Below are positions 24,622-33,748 of a stretch of 64,000 nucleotides of DNA, in pieces. The notes under the pieces were generated by a model. The model searched no databases, was not told the origin of the DNA, and saw only the letters and a list, made by a program, of their open reading frames with translations. Positions within the stretch are counted from its first letter, which is position 1. Each line of letters begins with the position of its first letter. The translations under genes and the position numbers were made by a program. Origin of the DNA: Neisseria subflava (lineage in GTDB: Bacteria > Pseudomonadota > Gammaproteobacteria > Burkholderiales > Neisseriaceae); assembly GCF_024205705.1 (NCBI RefSeq), contig NZ_CP073115.1, forward strand, positions 1,364,001-1,428,000. Direction: 5' to 3'.

Positions 24622-25464
24622 ATGGATTGGAAAGGTCGTGAACAAAGCCAAAACGTCGAAGACCGCCGCGGAAGCCGTGGCGGCGGCGGTGGCGGCAAAA
24701 CGCCGGGCATACTCGGCATTATCGTGGTTTTGGTCGGCGCATATTACGGCGTGGATTTGAGCGGTTTGGTTGGCGGCTCATCTTCAATGGGCATTCCTAC
24801 CCAGCAAGCTACCCGACTCGACAGCCAACAAGAAGCCGAATTGAACGAAATGTCCCGTGTCGTCCTTGCCGAGACGGAAAAAGCATGGAGCAAATATTTC
24901 CAACAACACGGCCAACGCTACACACCGACAACCATGGTGTTGTATGAAGGCGGTACATCCACCGCCTGCGGTACAGGCCAATCTACCATGGGTCCATTTT
25001 ACTGCCCAGGCGACCAAAAAGTTTATTTGGATTTGAGTTTCTACGAAGACATGCGCACCAAGCTCGAATCCGCCAGCGATGCCGCGTTTGCCTACGTTAT
25101 TGCCCATGAAGTCGGCCATCACGTTCAAAACCTGCTCGGCATTCTGCCTAAAGTCCACAAAATGCAACAGCAAGTCGGCAAGAAAGAGGCCAATGCCCTT
25201 TCCGTCAAACTCGAATTGCAGGCCGACTGTTTCGCCGGCATTTGGGGACACTACGCCGTCAATAACAATATCTTCAAAGCCGAAGACATTCAAAAAGCGA
25301 TGCTGGCCGCCGAATCCGTCGGCGACGACCGCTTGCAGAAACAGGCTCAGGGCTATGTCGTTCCCGACAGCTTTACCCACGGCTCGTCCGAAGAACGCAT
25401 GACTTGGCTCAAGCGCGGTTTGGAAAGCGGCGACATCAACCAGTGCAACACTTTCAACAATTGA
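24622..25464 (+). CDS. ypfJ: YpfJ-family neutral zinc metallopeptidase-like membrane protein
   Basis: 280 residues. The N-terminus (MDWKGREQSQNVEDRRGSRG, then a Gly-rich stretch) is the conserved YpfJ start. One membrane helix follows near residue 33-52 (GILGIIVVLVGAYYGVDL). The zinc motif HEVGH lies in AYVIAHEVGHHVQNLLG near residue 160, and ELQADCFAGIWGH near 200 supplies the next ligand Glu/Asp. The catalytic domain would face the periplasm. The substrate is unknown. A TATAAT lies about 33 nt before the ATG and a DUS terminator follows. Confidence 0.9.
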   Translation: MDWKGREQSQNVEDRRGSRGGGGGGKTPGILGIIVVLVGAYYGVDLSGLVGGSSSMGIPTQQATRLDSQQEAELNEMSRVVLAETEKAWSKYFQQHGQRYTPTTMVLYEGGTSTACGTGQSTMGPFYCPGDQKVYLDLSFYEDMRTKLESASDAAFAYVIAHEVGHHVQNLLGILPKVHKMQQQVGKKEANALSVKLELQADCFAGIWGHYAVNNNIFKAEDIQKAMLAAESVGDDRLQKQAQGYVVPDSFTHGSSEERMTWLKRGLESGDINQCNTFNN

Positions 25465-25502
25465 TTCGTCCAAACAACACTGTTCTTTGATGTAACGACA
25501 AA

Positions 25503-25529
25503 AGGCCGTCTGATTTTTTCAGACGGCCT
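25503..25529 (+). terminator. DUS-like hairpin after ypfJ
   Basis: AGGCCGTCTGA (25503-25513) pairs with TCAGACGGCCT (25519-25529) around a five-T loop, followed by TTT. Confidence 0.7.
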
Positions 25530-25585
25530 TTTAGCCGTGTTAGAATAAGCCTCATTATTTCCCCTTAAATTTAAAGGAAATCCTC

Positions 25586-26968
25586 ATGGCAAATATCGCC
25601 CGCGACATTTTCAAAGCCTACGACATCCGAGGCATCGTCGGCAAAACCCTGACTGACGAAGCAGCCTACTTAATCGGCAAAGCCATTGCCACCAAAGCCT
25701 CCGAAAAAGGCATTACCCACATCGCACTCGGCCGCGACGGCCGTTTGAGCGGCCCCGGCCTGATGGCGCAGATTCAACGCGGTTTCACAGACAGCGGTAT
25801 CGATGTCCTCAACGTCGGCATGGTTGCCACCCCTATGCTCTACTTCGCAGCCATCAATGAATGCGGCGGCAGCGGTGTGATGATTACCGGCAGCCACAAT
25901 CCGCCTGATTACAACGGTTTCAAAATGATGCTCGGCGGCGACACGCTCGCAGGCGAAGCCATTCAAGAACTTTTAGCCATTGTTGAAAAAGACGGTTTTG
26001 TTGCCGCCGACAAACAAGGCAGCGTAACCGAAAAAGACATCTCCGGCGAATACCACAACAATATCGTCGGCCACATCAAGCTCAAACGCCCGATGAAAAT
26101 CGCCATCGACGCAGGCAACGGTGTCGGCGGCGCATTCGCGGGCAAACTCTACAAAGGCTTGGGCAACGAAGTAACCGAACTTTTCTGCGAAGTGGACGGC
26201 AATTTCCCTAACCACCACCCTGACCCTTCCAAACCGAAAAACCTGCAAGACCTCATTGTCGAGCTCAAAAACGGCGATACCGAAATCGGCTTGGCATTTG
26301 ACGGCGATGCCGACCGCTTGGGCGTGGTTACCAAAGACGGCAACATCATCTATCCGGACCGCCAACTGATGCTTTTCGCACAAGACGTATTGAGCCGCAA
26401 TCCTAAAGCCAAAGTGATTTTCGACGTCAAATCCACCCGTCTGCTCGCCCCTTGGATTAAAGAACACGGCGGTGATCCTGTGATGGAAAAAACCGGCCAC
26501 AGCTTCATCAAATCCACCATGAAAAAAACCGGCGCACTGGTTGCCGGTGAAATGAGCGGACACATCTTCTTTAAAGAACGCTGGTTCGGCTTCGACGACG
26601 GTATGTATGCCGGCGCACGCCTCTTGGAAATCCTGTCTGCCTTCGACAATCCGTCCGAAGTGTTGAACAAGCTGCCGCAAAGCATTTCCACGCCCGAACT
26701 CAACATCGACCTGCCCGAAGGCAGCAACGGCCACAAAGTGATTGAAGAGCTGGCTGCCAATGCCAAGTTTGAAGGTGCGACCGAAATCATCACCATCGAC
26801 GGCTTGCGCGTTGAATTCCCCGACGGCTTCGGCCTGATGCGTGCTTCCAATACCACGCCGATTTTGGTATTGCGTTTTGAAGCGGATACGCAAGAAGCGA
26901 TTGAACGTATTCAAAACCAATTCAAAGCAGTCATTGAAAGCAATCCTGCATTGAAATGGCCGCTGTAA
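25586..26968 (+). CDS. pgm: Phosphomannomutase/phosphoglucomutase
   Basis: 460 residues of the alpha-D-phosphohexomutase family (AlgC/Pgm type). The phosphoserine loop is TGSHNPPDYNGFKMM near residues 100-114. The metal loop is FDGDADRLGVV near 231-241, and the sugar-specificity loop GEMSGHIFF is near 317-325. It interconverts glucose-1-P/glucose-6-P and possibly mannose phosphates, feeding UDP-glucose and lipooligosaccharide synthesis. The start MANIARDIFKAYDIRG is canonical and preceded by AAAGGAAATCCTC. It converges with rpe at a DUS terminator. Confidence 0.94.
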   Translation: MANIARDIFKAYDIRGIVGKTLTDEAAYLIGKAIATKASEKGITHIALGRDGRLSGPGLMAQIQRGFTDSGIDVLNVGMVATPMLYFAAINECGGSGVMITGSHNPPDYNGFKMMLGGDTLAGEAIQELLAIVEKDGFVAADKQGSVTEKDISGEYHNNIVGHIKLKRPMKIAIDAGNGVGGAFAGKLYKGLGNEVTELFCEVDGNFPNHHPDPSKPKNLQDLIVELKNGDTEIGLAFDGDADRLGVVTKDGNIIYPDRQLMLFAQDVLSRNPKAKVIFDVKSTRLLAPWIKEHGGDPVMEKTGHSFIKSTMKKTGALVAGEMSGHIFFKERWFGFDDGMYAGARLLEILSAFDNPSEVLNKLPQSISTPELNIDLPEGSNGHKVIEELAANAKFEGATEIITIDGLRVEFPDGFGLMRASNTTPILVLRFEADTQEAIERIQNQFKAVIESNPALKWPL

Positions 26969-26987
26969 GGGTTTAGGCTAAAACAAA

Positions 26988-27017
26988 AGGCCGTCTGAAA
27001 ATCATTTCAGACGGCCT
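26988..27017. terminator. Bidirectional DUS terminator, pgm / rpe
   Basis: AGGCCGTCTGAA (26988-26999) and its complement (27006-27017) between convergent genes. Confidence 0.72.
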
Positions 27018-27073
27018 TTTATATTCAATATTGTTATTCCAAAGTTTCAAAAACTAAGAATATCCCGGCTTGG

Positions 27074-27754
27074 TTATCCGACTTGCGCCAACTGTTGGCG
27101 CATTTCATCGATAACGGCTTTGTAATCCGGTTTGCCAAAAATCGCCGAACCGGCGACAAACGTATCCGCACCTGCCGCCGCAATTTCTGCAATATTGTCT
27201 GTCTTCACGCCGCCATCGACTTCCAATGCGATATGGCGGCCGCTTTGCCGTTCATACTCGTCCAACATCTCGCGCACTTTGCGGATTTTCACCAGTGTAT
27301 TCGGGATAAAGCTTTGTCCGCCGAAGCCCGGGTTAACCGACATCAGCAACACCATATCCAGTTTGTCCAAAACGTTTTCCAGAATATTGACCGGCGTAGC
27401 AGGATTCAATACCAAGCCTGCCTGGCAGCCGTATTCTTTAATCAAACCCAAGCTGCGGTCGATGTGGCGGCTGGCTTCCGGATGAAAAGTAATGATATTG
27501 GCACCGGCTTTGGCAAACGCATGAATCAAATCGTCCACCGGCTCAACCATCAAATGCACATCGACCGGCACGGTTGCATACGGTTTCAAAGCCGCGCAAA
27601 CCATAGGGCCGAAAGTCAGATTCGGTACATAATGATTGTCCATCACGTCAAAATGAATCAAATCCGCACCAGCGCGGATAACTTCGGCAACCTCTTCGCC
27701 CAAGCGGGCAAAATCGGCAGACAAAATACTGGGGGCGATACGGTAGTCGGTCAT
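27074..27754 (-). CDS. rpe: Ribulose-phosphate 3-epimerase
   Basis: 226 residues. It interconverts ribulose-5-P and xylulose-5-P in the pentose phosphate pathway. TIM-barrel signature segments are present: APSILSADFARLGEE at the N-terminus, HFDVMDNHYVPNLTFGP near 34-50, DVHLMVEPV near 64-72, SVNPGFGGQSF near 139-149, and LEVDGGVK with the catalytic Asp near 177. The start MTDYRIAPSILSAD fits, with AGGAGAACAA upstream. Monocistronic between terminators. Confidence 0.97.
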   Translation of the reverse strand: MTDYRIAPSILSADFARLGEEVAEVIRAGADLIHFDVMDNHYVPNLTFGPMVCAALKPYATVPVDVHLMVEPVDDLIHAFAKAGANIITFHPEASRHIDRSLGLIKEYGCQAGLVLNPATPVNILENVLDKLDMVLLMSVNPGFGGQSFIPNTLVKIRKVREMLDEYERQSGRHIALEVDGGVKTDNIAEIAAAGADTFVAGSAIFGKPDYKAVIDEMRQQLAQVG

Positions 27755-28031
27755 GTTTGTTCTCCTAAAGTGTGTTCCTTTGTCATTATCGCATTTTTGC
27801 CCCTATGTTGTATGCTGCCGACAACGTCTCTGCCGTCATTTTTATGAATTTACATTTCACATACATTAATGAAACTTAAAATCAAATTGTAAGGCTTTGA
27901 AAATAAATTATTTGAATACATACACGTGCAGAAAAATCTAACATCATTAACAAAAGTTAACTGCATTGATACTGCCTTTCACACGCTTATCGGTTATATT
28001 TCCAAACCTGATGAAACATTAGGAAAACACC

Positions 28032-28460
28032 GTGTCTGTTGCACTTTCCCGCTATCCGACTTTTATTTTCTTAGCACTCGCCCTACTCTGTTCCAGTCTG
28101 CCTGCACATGCCGGTCCGTTTCTGGCCACTTTGGACGACTTCCACCCGAATTGCGACATCCGACAGCTTAATTTATCCGCCGACCAACACGCCGCCCTGC
28201 GCCGTCTGCGTACCGACTTCAAACAAATCAACGATAAAGCCTACCGCAAAACCGTACGCTCCGACCGCAACCGCCGCCAAACCATCATCAAAATCCTCTC
28301 CGGCGACTCATTCGACTCAAACGCCGCCCGCGATTATGTTGAAAACCGCTACCTCTCCAGCATGGACTACGCGGTGGATGAAATGGAAATCCAATACCGC
28401 CTCTATCATCTGCTCAATCCGCGCCAACGCCAGCAATGGTTGTCTTCATGCTTGCGCTGA
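28032..28460 (+). CDS. Spy/CpxP-like periplasmic protein
   Basis: 142 residues read from a GTG start. A signal peptide (PTFIFLALALLCSSLPAHA) ends near residue 28. The mature part is helical and basic; LNLSADQHAALRRLRTDFKQ and LLNPRQRQQWLSSCLR resemble the two LTxxQ-type motifs of the Spy/CpxP family, which are periplasmic chaperones or stress sensors. AGGAAAACACC lies before the GTG. Two Cys (NCDIRQ and SSCLR) may form a disulfide. It converges with the DUF815 ATPase gene. Function as a chaperone is inferred. Confidence 0.75.
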   Translation: MSVALSRYPTFIFLALALLCSSLPAHAGPFLATLDDFHPNCDIRQLNLSADQHAALRRLRTDFKQINDKAYRKTVRSDRNRRQTIIKILSGDSFDSNAARDYVENRYLSSMDYAVDEMEIQYRLYHLLNPRQRQQWLSSCLR

Positions 28461-28481
28461 TGGATAAATAAAAATACAAAA

Positions 28482-28511
28482 AGGCCGTCTGAAACCATAT
28501 TCAGACGGCCT
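28482..28511. terminator. Bidirectional DUS terminator, Spy-like / DUF815
   Basis: AGGCCGTCTGAA (28482-28493) and its complement (28500-28511) between convergent genes. Confidence 0.72.
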
Positions 28512-28525
28512 TTACTTTTTCAGCC

Positions 28526-29392
28526 TTAATCCAGCACTCTTTCTTCCGGCAACCGGCCTGCCCAATCGCAGGCAAACTGCCATGCCGAGCGGCCTGAACG
28601 GCTACCGCGCATTTGCGCCCATTGCAACGCGACTTGGCGCGCCGTATCGTCAAAAGGCACATTGAAATCGCCCAACCAGTTGGCTACGGCAGTCAAATAA
28701 TCGTTTTGATCGAAAGGATAAAAACTCAGCCATAAGCCGAAGCGGTCGGAAAGGGAAATTTTCTCCTCGACGGCTTCCTTCTGATGGATTTCGCCGCGAG
28801 TGCCCGTAGTACCGCCGTTTTCATCCATGTATTCGGGAATTAAATGACGGCGGTTGGAAGTTGCATAAACCAAAACATTGGTGCAACGTTGCGACAGTCC
28901 GCCGTCTAAAGCAGTTTTCAAGGCTTTATAGGTTTCATCACCGGTTTCAAACGACAAATCATCGCAGAAAACGATAAATTTCTCGGGACGCTCAGACAAC
29001 AGCGTCAACAAAGCCGGCAAACTGATCAAATCGCTTTTATCCACCTCAATCAGCCGCAGGCCGCGCTCGGCGTATTCGTGCAACAACGCTTTCACCAAGG
29101 AGGATTTACCCGTACCGCGCGCGCCGGTCATCAAGACATTATTTGCCGGACGGCCTGCCAAAAATTGCTCGGTATTGCGTTTCAGCCTATCGGTTTGCGA
29201 ACCGACTGCCGCCAATCTACTCAAAGGAAACGTATGCGGACGCGGCAGGCTTTCCAAAATGCCTTTTTTGCCCACGCTGTGCCAACGGTAGGCCAAAGCG
29301 CGCCAGTCGGTTTTACCGGCTTCGTCAGGCAGGATTAAATCCAGACGGTTTAAAACGGAATTCGCTTTTTTCAAAAAATTGGATAATTTCAT
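28526..29392 (-). CDS. DUF815-family AAA-type ATPase
   Basis: 288 residues. Walker A is GARGTGKSSLVKALL near residue 87-101 and the Walker B-like FIVFCDDLSFE near 139-149. SNRRHLIPEYMDEN follows, typical of DUF815 proteins, which are single AAA modules of unknown role. The sensor/arginine region FGLWLSFYPFDQNDYL and the C-terminal SGRSAWQFACDWA also fit. ATG at 29392 gives the family N-terminus MKLSNFLKKAN. It lies 16 nt downstream of ribE with a DUS in the gap, so they may be co-transcribed. Confidence 0.88.
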   Translation of the reverse strand: MKLSNFLKKANSVLNRLDLILPDEAGKTDWRALAYRWHSVGKKGILESLPRPHTFPLSRLAAVGSQTDRLKRNTEQFLAGRPANNVLMTGARGTGKSSLVKALLHEYAERGLRLIEVDKSDLISLPALLTLLSERPEKFIVFCDDLSFETGDETYKALKTALDGGLSQRCTNVLVYATSNRRHLIPEYMDENGGTTGTRGEIHQKEAVEEKISLSDRFGLWLSFYPFDQNDYLTAVANWLGDFNVPFDDTARQVALQWAQMRGSRSGRSAWQFACDWAGRLPEERVLD

Positions 29393-29408
29393 TTCGGCTT
29401 TCTTTTTT

Positions 29409-30023
29409 TCAGACGGCCTTTTGTGCCAATACACGCATCACGGTATCGACAACGGCTTGGGTTTGCGGATCGATTTCAATATTGATGAGGTCGCCTTCTT
29501 TGCGGCTGCCAAACAGGGTACGCTCCAAAGTCTCAGGAATCAGGTGTACGCAAAATTCGCTGTCGCTGACTTCGCCTATGGTCAGGCTGCAACCGTCCAA
29601 ACCGACAAAGCCTTTGGTCAGGATGTAGGGCTTGAGGTTTTCCGGCAGCTCAAACCAAACGGTACGGTTGAACTCGCTGGATTCGATACGGGAAATTCGG
29701 GTAACCGCCATCACATGGCCGCTCATCACATGACCGCCAATTTCGTCGCCAAACCGCGCCGCGCGTTCCAAATTGACACTGTCGCCGACTTTCAAGCTGC
29801 CGAGATTGGTTTTGCGTAAGGTTTCGTCCATCAAATCAAAGCTGACTTTGTTGCCGTCGATTCGGGTAATGGTCAGGCAGCAGCCATTGTTGGCGACAGA
29901 GGCGCCGGTTTGCAGATTGTCGGCGATTTCGGGGGGCAGCTCGACTGTGTGGGTACGAAAGTCGGGCGAAGGTTGGGCGATGTCTGTAATTTTGCCCATG
30001 CCTTGTACGATGCCTGTAAACAT
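29409..30023 (-). CDS. ribE: Riboflavin synthase, alpha subunit
   Basis: 204 residues made of two homologous lumazine-binding halves. The N-terminal half starts MFTGIVQGMGKITD and includes ASVANNGCCLTITRI. The second half begins around GHVMSGHVMAVTRI and includes GFVGLDGCSLTIGEV. It dismutates two 6,7-dimethyl-8-ribityllumazine molecules to riboflavin. ATG at 30023 with GAAAGAAG upstream is chosen over an earlier in-frame start. A DUS (29408-29419) overlaps the 3' end of the gene. No FMN riboswitch was seen upstream. Confidence 0.95.
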   Translation of the reverse strand: MFTGIVQGMGKITDIAQPSPDFRTHTVELPPEIADNLQTGASVANNGCCLTITRIDGNKVSFDLMDETLRKTNLGSLKVGDSVNLERAARFGDEIGGHVMSGHVMAVTRISRIESSEFNRTVWFELPENLKPYILTKGFVGLDGCSLTIGEVSDSEFCVHLIPETLERTLFGSRKEGDLINIEIDPQTQAVVDTVMRVLAQKAV

Positions 30024-30148
30024 GATGTCTTCTTTCCGATGGTACGATAAGGCGGATATTGTAGCATTTTCCAGGCACAAAGGCCGTCTGAAAGCGGTGA
30101 TGGCGATGGTTTGGGGTATAATCGGATTTTTATTTCCGCAGCCCGATC

Positions 30149-30994
30149 ATGCTCAGCTACCGCCACGCCTTCCATGCCGGCAACCATGCCGATATGCTCA
30201 AGCACTTTACCCTCTTCCTCGTCCTCGAATATTTCAACCGCAAAGACAAGCCTTATTGGTATATCGATACGCACAGCGGTGCCGGTTTGTATGATTTGAG
30301 CGGCGATGAAGCGCAAAAAGTCGGTGAATACAAACAAGGCATTGCGCTCTTGGAACAAGCTGACAAGCTGCCTTCCGAATTGGCTGAATTTGTAGGCCGT
30401 CTGAAACAAATACTGCCGCAAGACAACCTTTACTGCGGCTCGCCTTGGCTGGCACAGGCGATCACGCGCGACAGCGACAAAATGCGCCTCTTTGAGCTGC
30501 ATCCTGCCGATTTTGTCCATTTGCAAAACAATATGCGCGAAGTCCGTCCTGCGCGTAAAGTGCAGGTCAGCCAAGCGGACGGTTATCAAGGCCTGATTTC
30601 ACTCTTGCCTCCTCCGCCCCGCCGTGCCGCCGTCTTGATTGATCCGCCCTACGAAGAAAAACAAGACTACCGCCGTGTCGTCCAAGTCTTGAAAGATGCC
30701 TTGAAACGCTTTGAAACCGGCTGCTACATGGTTTGGTATCCTTGCTTGAGCCGCGAAGAAAGCCGCAAACTGCCGGACGAACTCAAAAAAATCGCTCCCG
30801 ACAATTATCTGCACGCCGAGCTTCATGTCCATACGCCGCGCAGCGACGGCTTCGGTATGCACGGCAGCGGCATGTTCGTCATCAATCCGCCCTACATGCT
30901 TGCCGAACAGTTGCAAAACAATCTGCCCGAACTTTCCAAAATTTTGGCGCAAGATGCAGACGCGCATTATCTATTGGAAAGCAAAACGAAATAA
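30149..30994 (+). CDS. rlmJ: 23S rRNA (adenine(2030)-N6)-methyltransferase
   Basis: 281 residues. The N-terminal signature MLSYRHAFHAGNHADMLKH is characteristic of RlmJ, which methylates A2030 of 23S rRNA using S-adenosylmethionine. The AdoMet site is YWYIDTHSGAGLYDL near residues 37-51 and the catalytic DPPY motif lies in VLIDPPYEEKQDY near 161-173. A TATAAT element (about 30117-30122) lies 27 nt before the ATG. A DUS-like inverted pair follows (about 31000-31056). Confidence 0.95.
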   Translation: MLSYRHAFHAGNHADMLKHFTLFLVLEYFNRKDKPYWYIDTHSGAGLYDLSGDEAQKVGEYKQGIALLEQADKLPSELAEFVGRLKQILPQDNLYCGSPWLAQAITRDSDKMRLFELHPADFVHLQNNMREVRPARKVQVSQADGYQGLISLLPPPPRRAAVLIDPPYEEKQDYRRVVQVLKDALKRFETGCYMVWYPCLSREESRKLPDELKKIAPDNYLHAELHVHTPRSDGFGMHGSGMFVINPPYMLAEQLQNNLPELSKILAQDADAHYLLESKTK

Positions 30995-31124
30995 ACGCCG
31001 CCGTCTGAATGTATACCCAAGCGCTTCAACTTTGCCGCCATACCCGTTCAGACGGCCTTAACCCTTTATACTTAAGCCTTTTTCCACTACAATTCACAAC
31101 ATAACAATTAACGGCCGTTCACTC

Positions 31125-31478
31125 ATGAATATACGCACACCCCTAGCCTGCATACTCCTGCTTTGCGCGTGCAGCGAATCAGTAAAAAACGAATTTAAAG
31201 AAGAATTTACCCAAAGTTTCCGCACTGAATTTGTCCGCTCGGCAACCGAAGCCTGTGTAGAAAAAGCCGCAGGAAAAAGCCCGTTTGATTCAGCGACCAC
31301 TGAAAAAATCTGCCGCTGTATCGGTGAAAAAACAGTCGACCAAATCAATCCTGAAGAAGCAACCTCGCTTTTGGGCGGCAGCGACTCCATGAGCGACGAG
31401 CTGAAAAAACGCATCAAAGACACCAGCATCGCCTGCACTAAAGAAGTTTTAGGCATGGCCGAGAGCAAAACTAAATGA
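31125..31478 (+). CDS. Small lipoprotein, unknown function
   Basis: 117 residues. The N-terminus MNIRTPLACILLLCACSES is a lipoprotein signal with a probable lipid-modified Cys at position 16. The mature part is acidic/helical and carries four Cys (ATEACVEK, EKICRCIG, SIACTKE) that could form disulfides in the periplasm. No known domain is recognised. It sits between rlmJ and fbp on the same strand with a DUS after it. Confidence 0.75.
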   Translation: MNIRTPLACILLLCACSESVKNEFKEEFTQSFRTEFVRSATEACVEKAAGKSPFDSATTEKICRCIGEKTVDQINPEEATSLLGGSDSMSDELKKRIKDTSIACTKEVLGMAESKTK

Positions 31479-31545
31479 ACACGCCGTTTTCAGACGGCCT
31501 GAAATTGAAAAATATTCGATTCAAACTTAGGAAAAGAGTGAAACC

Positions 31546-32520
31546 ATGAATACATTGAACCAATTCTTAGCCCAACACCTGCCCGAACACAAACTGCCGC
31601 AAGAGCTGGCCAGCGTATTGGAATCCGTAGCCGCCGCCTGTTTGGATATCAACGCCAAAGTCCGCCTCGGCGCACTTTCCGGCGTTTTGGGTATGGCAGG
31701 TACCGGCAACATCCAAGGCGAAGACCAAAAGAAACTCGATGTCATCGCCAACAATATCATGATTGATGTTTTAAAAGCCAATGCCAATATCGCAGGCCTT
31801 GCCAGCGAAGAAGAAGACACCTATGTCGCCACACACGAAAACGGCGGCTATTTGGTATTGTTTGACCCGCTGGATGGCTCTTCCAATATCGACGTCAACA
31901 TCTCCGTCGGCACCATCTTCTCCATTTTGGCGAAACCTGAAGGTGCATTGACTACCGAATCCTTCCTGCAAAAAGGCCGCGACCAAGTAGCCGCAGGTTA
32001 TGTTTTATACGGTCCGCAAACCCAACTGGTACTGACTGTCGGTCACGGCGTATTCGTCTTCACTTTGGACGATGCCAACCAATTCCTGCTGACCAAAGAA
32101 AATCCGCGCGTTCCCGAGTCTACTAAAGAATTCGCCATCAATATGTCCAACCAAAGACATTGGTTCGCCCCTGTTCAACAATACATTGATGAATTACTGG
32201 CAGGCGAAACCGGCGTACGCGGCAAAAACTACAATATGCGCTGGGTAGCCAGCATGGTTGCCGAAATCCACCGCATCCTGATGCGCGGCGGCGTATTCAT
32301 GTATCCGCAAGACAAACGCGACCCATCCAAACCGGGCAAACTGCGCCTGATGTACGAAGCCAACCCGATGAGCCTGATTATGGAACAAGCCGGCGGCGCA
32401 TCAAACGACGCCATCGAAGCCATGCTCGACATCCAACCTACCGGCCTGCACCAACGTGTTGCCGTATTCATGGGCAGCCGCGAAGAAGTGGAATACGTTT
32501 ATAATCTGCATCAAAAATAA
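31546..32520 (+). CDS. fbp: Fructose-1,6-bisphosphatase, class I
   Basis: 324 residues. It dephosphorylates fructose-1,6-bisphosphate in gluconeogenesis. The class I metal-site motif is FDPLDGSSNIDVNISVGT near residues 106-123, and GGVFMYPQDKRDPSKPGKLR near 247-266 forms the substrate loop; the preceding NYNMRWVASMVAEIHRIL is also typical. The N-terminal allosteric helix is short. AGGAAAAGAGTG precedes the ATG. It converges with waaF at a DUS terminator. Confidence 0.96.
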   Translation: MNTLNQFLAQHLPEHKLPQELASVLESVAAACLDINAKVRLGALSGVLGMAGTGNIQGEDQKKLDVIANNIMIDVLKANANIAGLASEEEDTYVATHENGGYLVLFDPLDGSSNIDVNISVGTIFSILAKPEGALTTESFLQKGRDQVAAGYVLYGPQTQLVLTVGHGVFVFTLDDANQFLLTKENPRVPESTKEFAINMSNQRHWFAPVQQYIDELLAGETGVRGKNYNMRWVASMVAEIHRILMRGGVFMYPQDKRDPSKPGKLRLMYEANPMSLIMEQAGGASNDAIEAMLDIQPTGLHQRVAVFMGSREEVEYVYNLHQK

Positions 32521-32547
32521 TCAGATATATTGATTTCAAACCCCAAA

Positions 32548-32579
32548 AGGCCGTCTGAAATATGATTTTCAGACGGCCT
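32548..32579. terminator. Bidirectional DUS terminator, fbp / waaF
   Basis: AGGCCGTCTGAA (32548-32559) and its complement (32568-32579) between convergent genes. Confidence 0.72.
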
Positions 32580-32662
32580 TTTGTTAAAAAATAGAAAAAA
32601 TGAAAAATCAAAAGGCAAACTCAAATCTGCCCTTTGCTGTTTTCCATCTAATCTTTATTGGA

Positions 32663-33682
32663 TTACGCCGCACGAGCCAGCTCTTCCGCTGCTTTTTGCA
32701 CCATATCCGGCGTCAGCTTGTTCAAACAATCCGTATGCCCTAACGGACATTCGCGCTTAAAACAAGGTGAGCAATCCAAATTCAAACTGACGATTTTTGC
32801 CTTTTGGCTTAGAGGCGGCGTATGGTCAGGGCTGGATGAGCCGTAAACCGCAACCAATTTCCGATCAAGTGCGGCCGCAAGGTGCATCAGACCGCTGTCG
32901 TTGCACACAACCGTATCGGCGCAAGACAACAGATCAATCGCCTCCGGAAGATTGGTTTTACCGCAAAGATTGGTACACAGGCCGTCTGAAAGTCGGTTGA
33001 TTTCATCTGCAATATCAAAATCTTTTTGCGAACCAAACAGCCAAACCTGCCAACCCTCGGCCAAATATCGGCGGCCGAGTTCGGCAAAATGACGCGCAGG
33101 CCAACGCTTGGCCGGGCCATATTCCGCACCGGGACAAAATGCCAAAATCGGTTTATCCGTCGTCAAACCATGTTTTGCCAAAGCGGCTTGACGGCTTTCG
33201 GGATCAATCGTGAAACAGGGATTATCTGAATGCCCGTTAAAATCCGCTTGGGTCGGATGCGCCAGCGCAGTATAGCGGTCAACCATCAGAGGCAATGCTG
33301 CCTTATCCAACTTACGGATATCGTTCAGCAAAAAATAGCGCGACTCGCCGACGTAGCCCGTACGCTGCTTGATGCCCGTAGCCAAGGCAATGATGGCGGA
33401 TTTGAGCGAACCGGGCAAAACAATCACTTGATCATAGCCTTCTTTTCCCAATTCACGCCCGATACGCCAACGTTTTCTCAATTCCAACGCGCCATGTCCA
33501 AACGGGTTTTCCATCACACGGTTGATTTCAGGCATGCGCTCAAATACGGCCATCGACCATTTGGGCGCAAAAGCATCAATGGTGCAGCCGGGATACAGCT
33601 CATGCAAACGGCGATAAAGCGGTTGGGTCATGACGCAGTCGCCAATCCAGCTTGGGGTAATAATCAGGATTCTTTTGGACAT
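32663..33682 (-). CDS. waaF: ADP-heptose:LPS heptosyltransferase II
   Basis: 339 residues of glycosyltransferase family 9. It adds the second L-glycero-D-manno-heptose to the lipooligosaccharide inner core at the inner face of the inner membrane. The N-terminus RILIITPSWIGDCVMTQPLY holds the glycine/Asp acceptor loop. FCPGAEYGPAKRWPARHFAEL near residues 182-202 and DTVVCNDSGLMHLAAAL near 258-274 are the donor-binding motifs of WaaF/WaaC. The Cys-rich end CSPCFKRECPLGHTDCL is typical of WaaF. It is single-gene and convergent with fbp. Confidence 0.95.
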   Translation of the reverse strand: MSKRILIITPSWIGDCVMTQPLYRRLHELYPGCTIDAFAPKWSMAVFERMPEINRVMENPFGHGALELRKRWRIGRELGKEGYDQVIVLPGSLKSAIIALATGIKQRTGYVGESRYFLLNDIRKLDKAALPLMVDRYTALAHPTQADFNGHSDNPCFTIDPESRQAALAKHGLTTDKPILAFCPGAEYGPAKRWPARHFAELGRRYLAEGWQVWLFGSQKDFDIADEINRLSDGLCTNLCGKTNLPEAIDLLSCADTVVCNDSGLMHLAAALDRKLVAVYGSSSPDHTPPLSQKAKIVSLNLDCSPCFKRECPLGHTDCLNKLTPDMVQKAAEELARAA

Positions 33683-33748
33683 AATGGAATGTGTTTTTAA
33701 TTTTGGCTTATTGTAATACGATTTTTAAAAGGCCGTCTGAAACTCGGT

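Noticed and set aside
25973..26920. A 315-codon minus-strand frame inside pgm
   Set aside because: Antisense shadow of a well-supported gene; no motif and no upstream signals.
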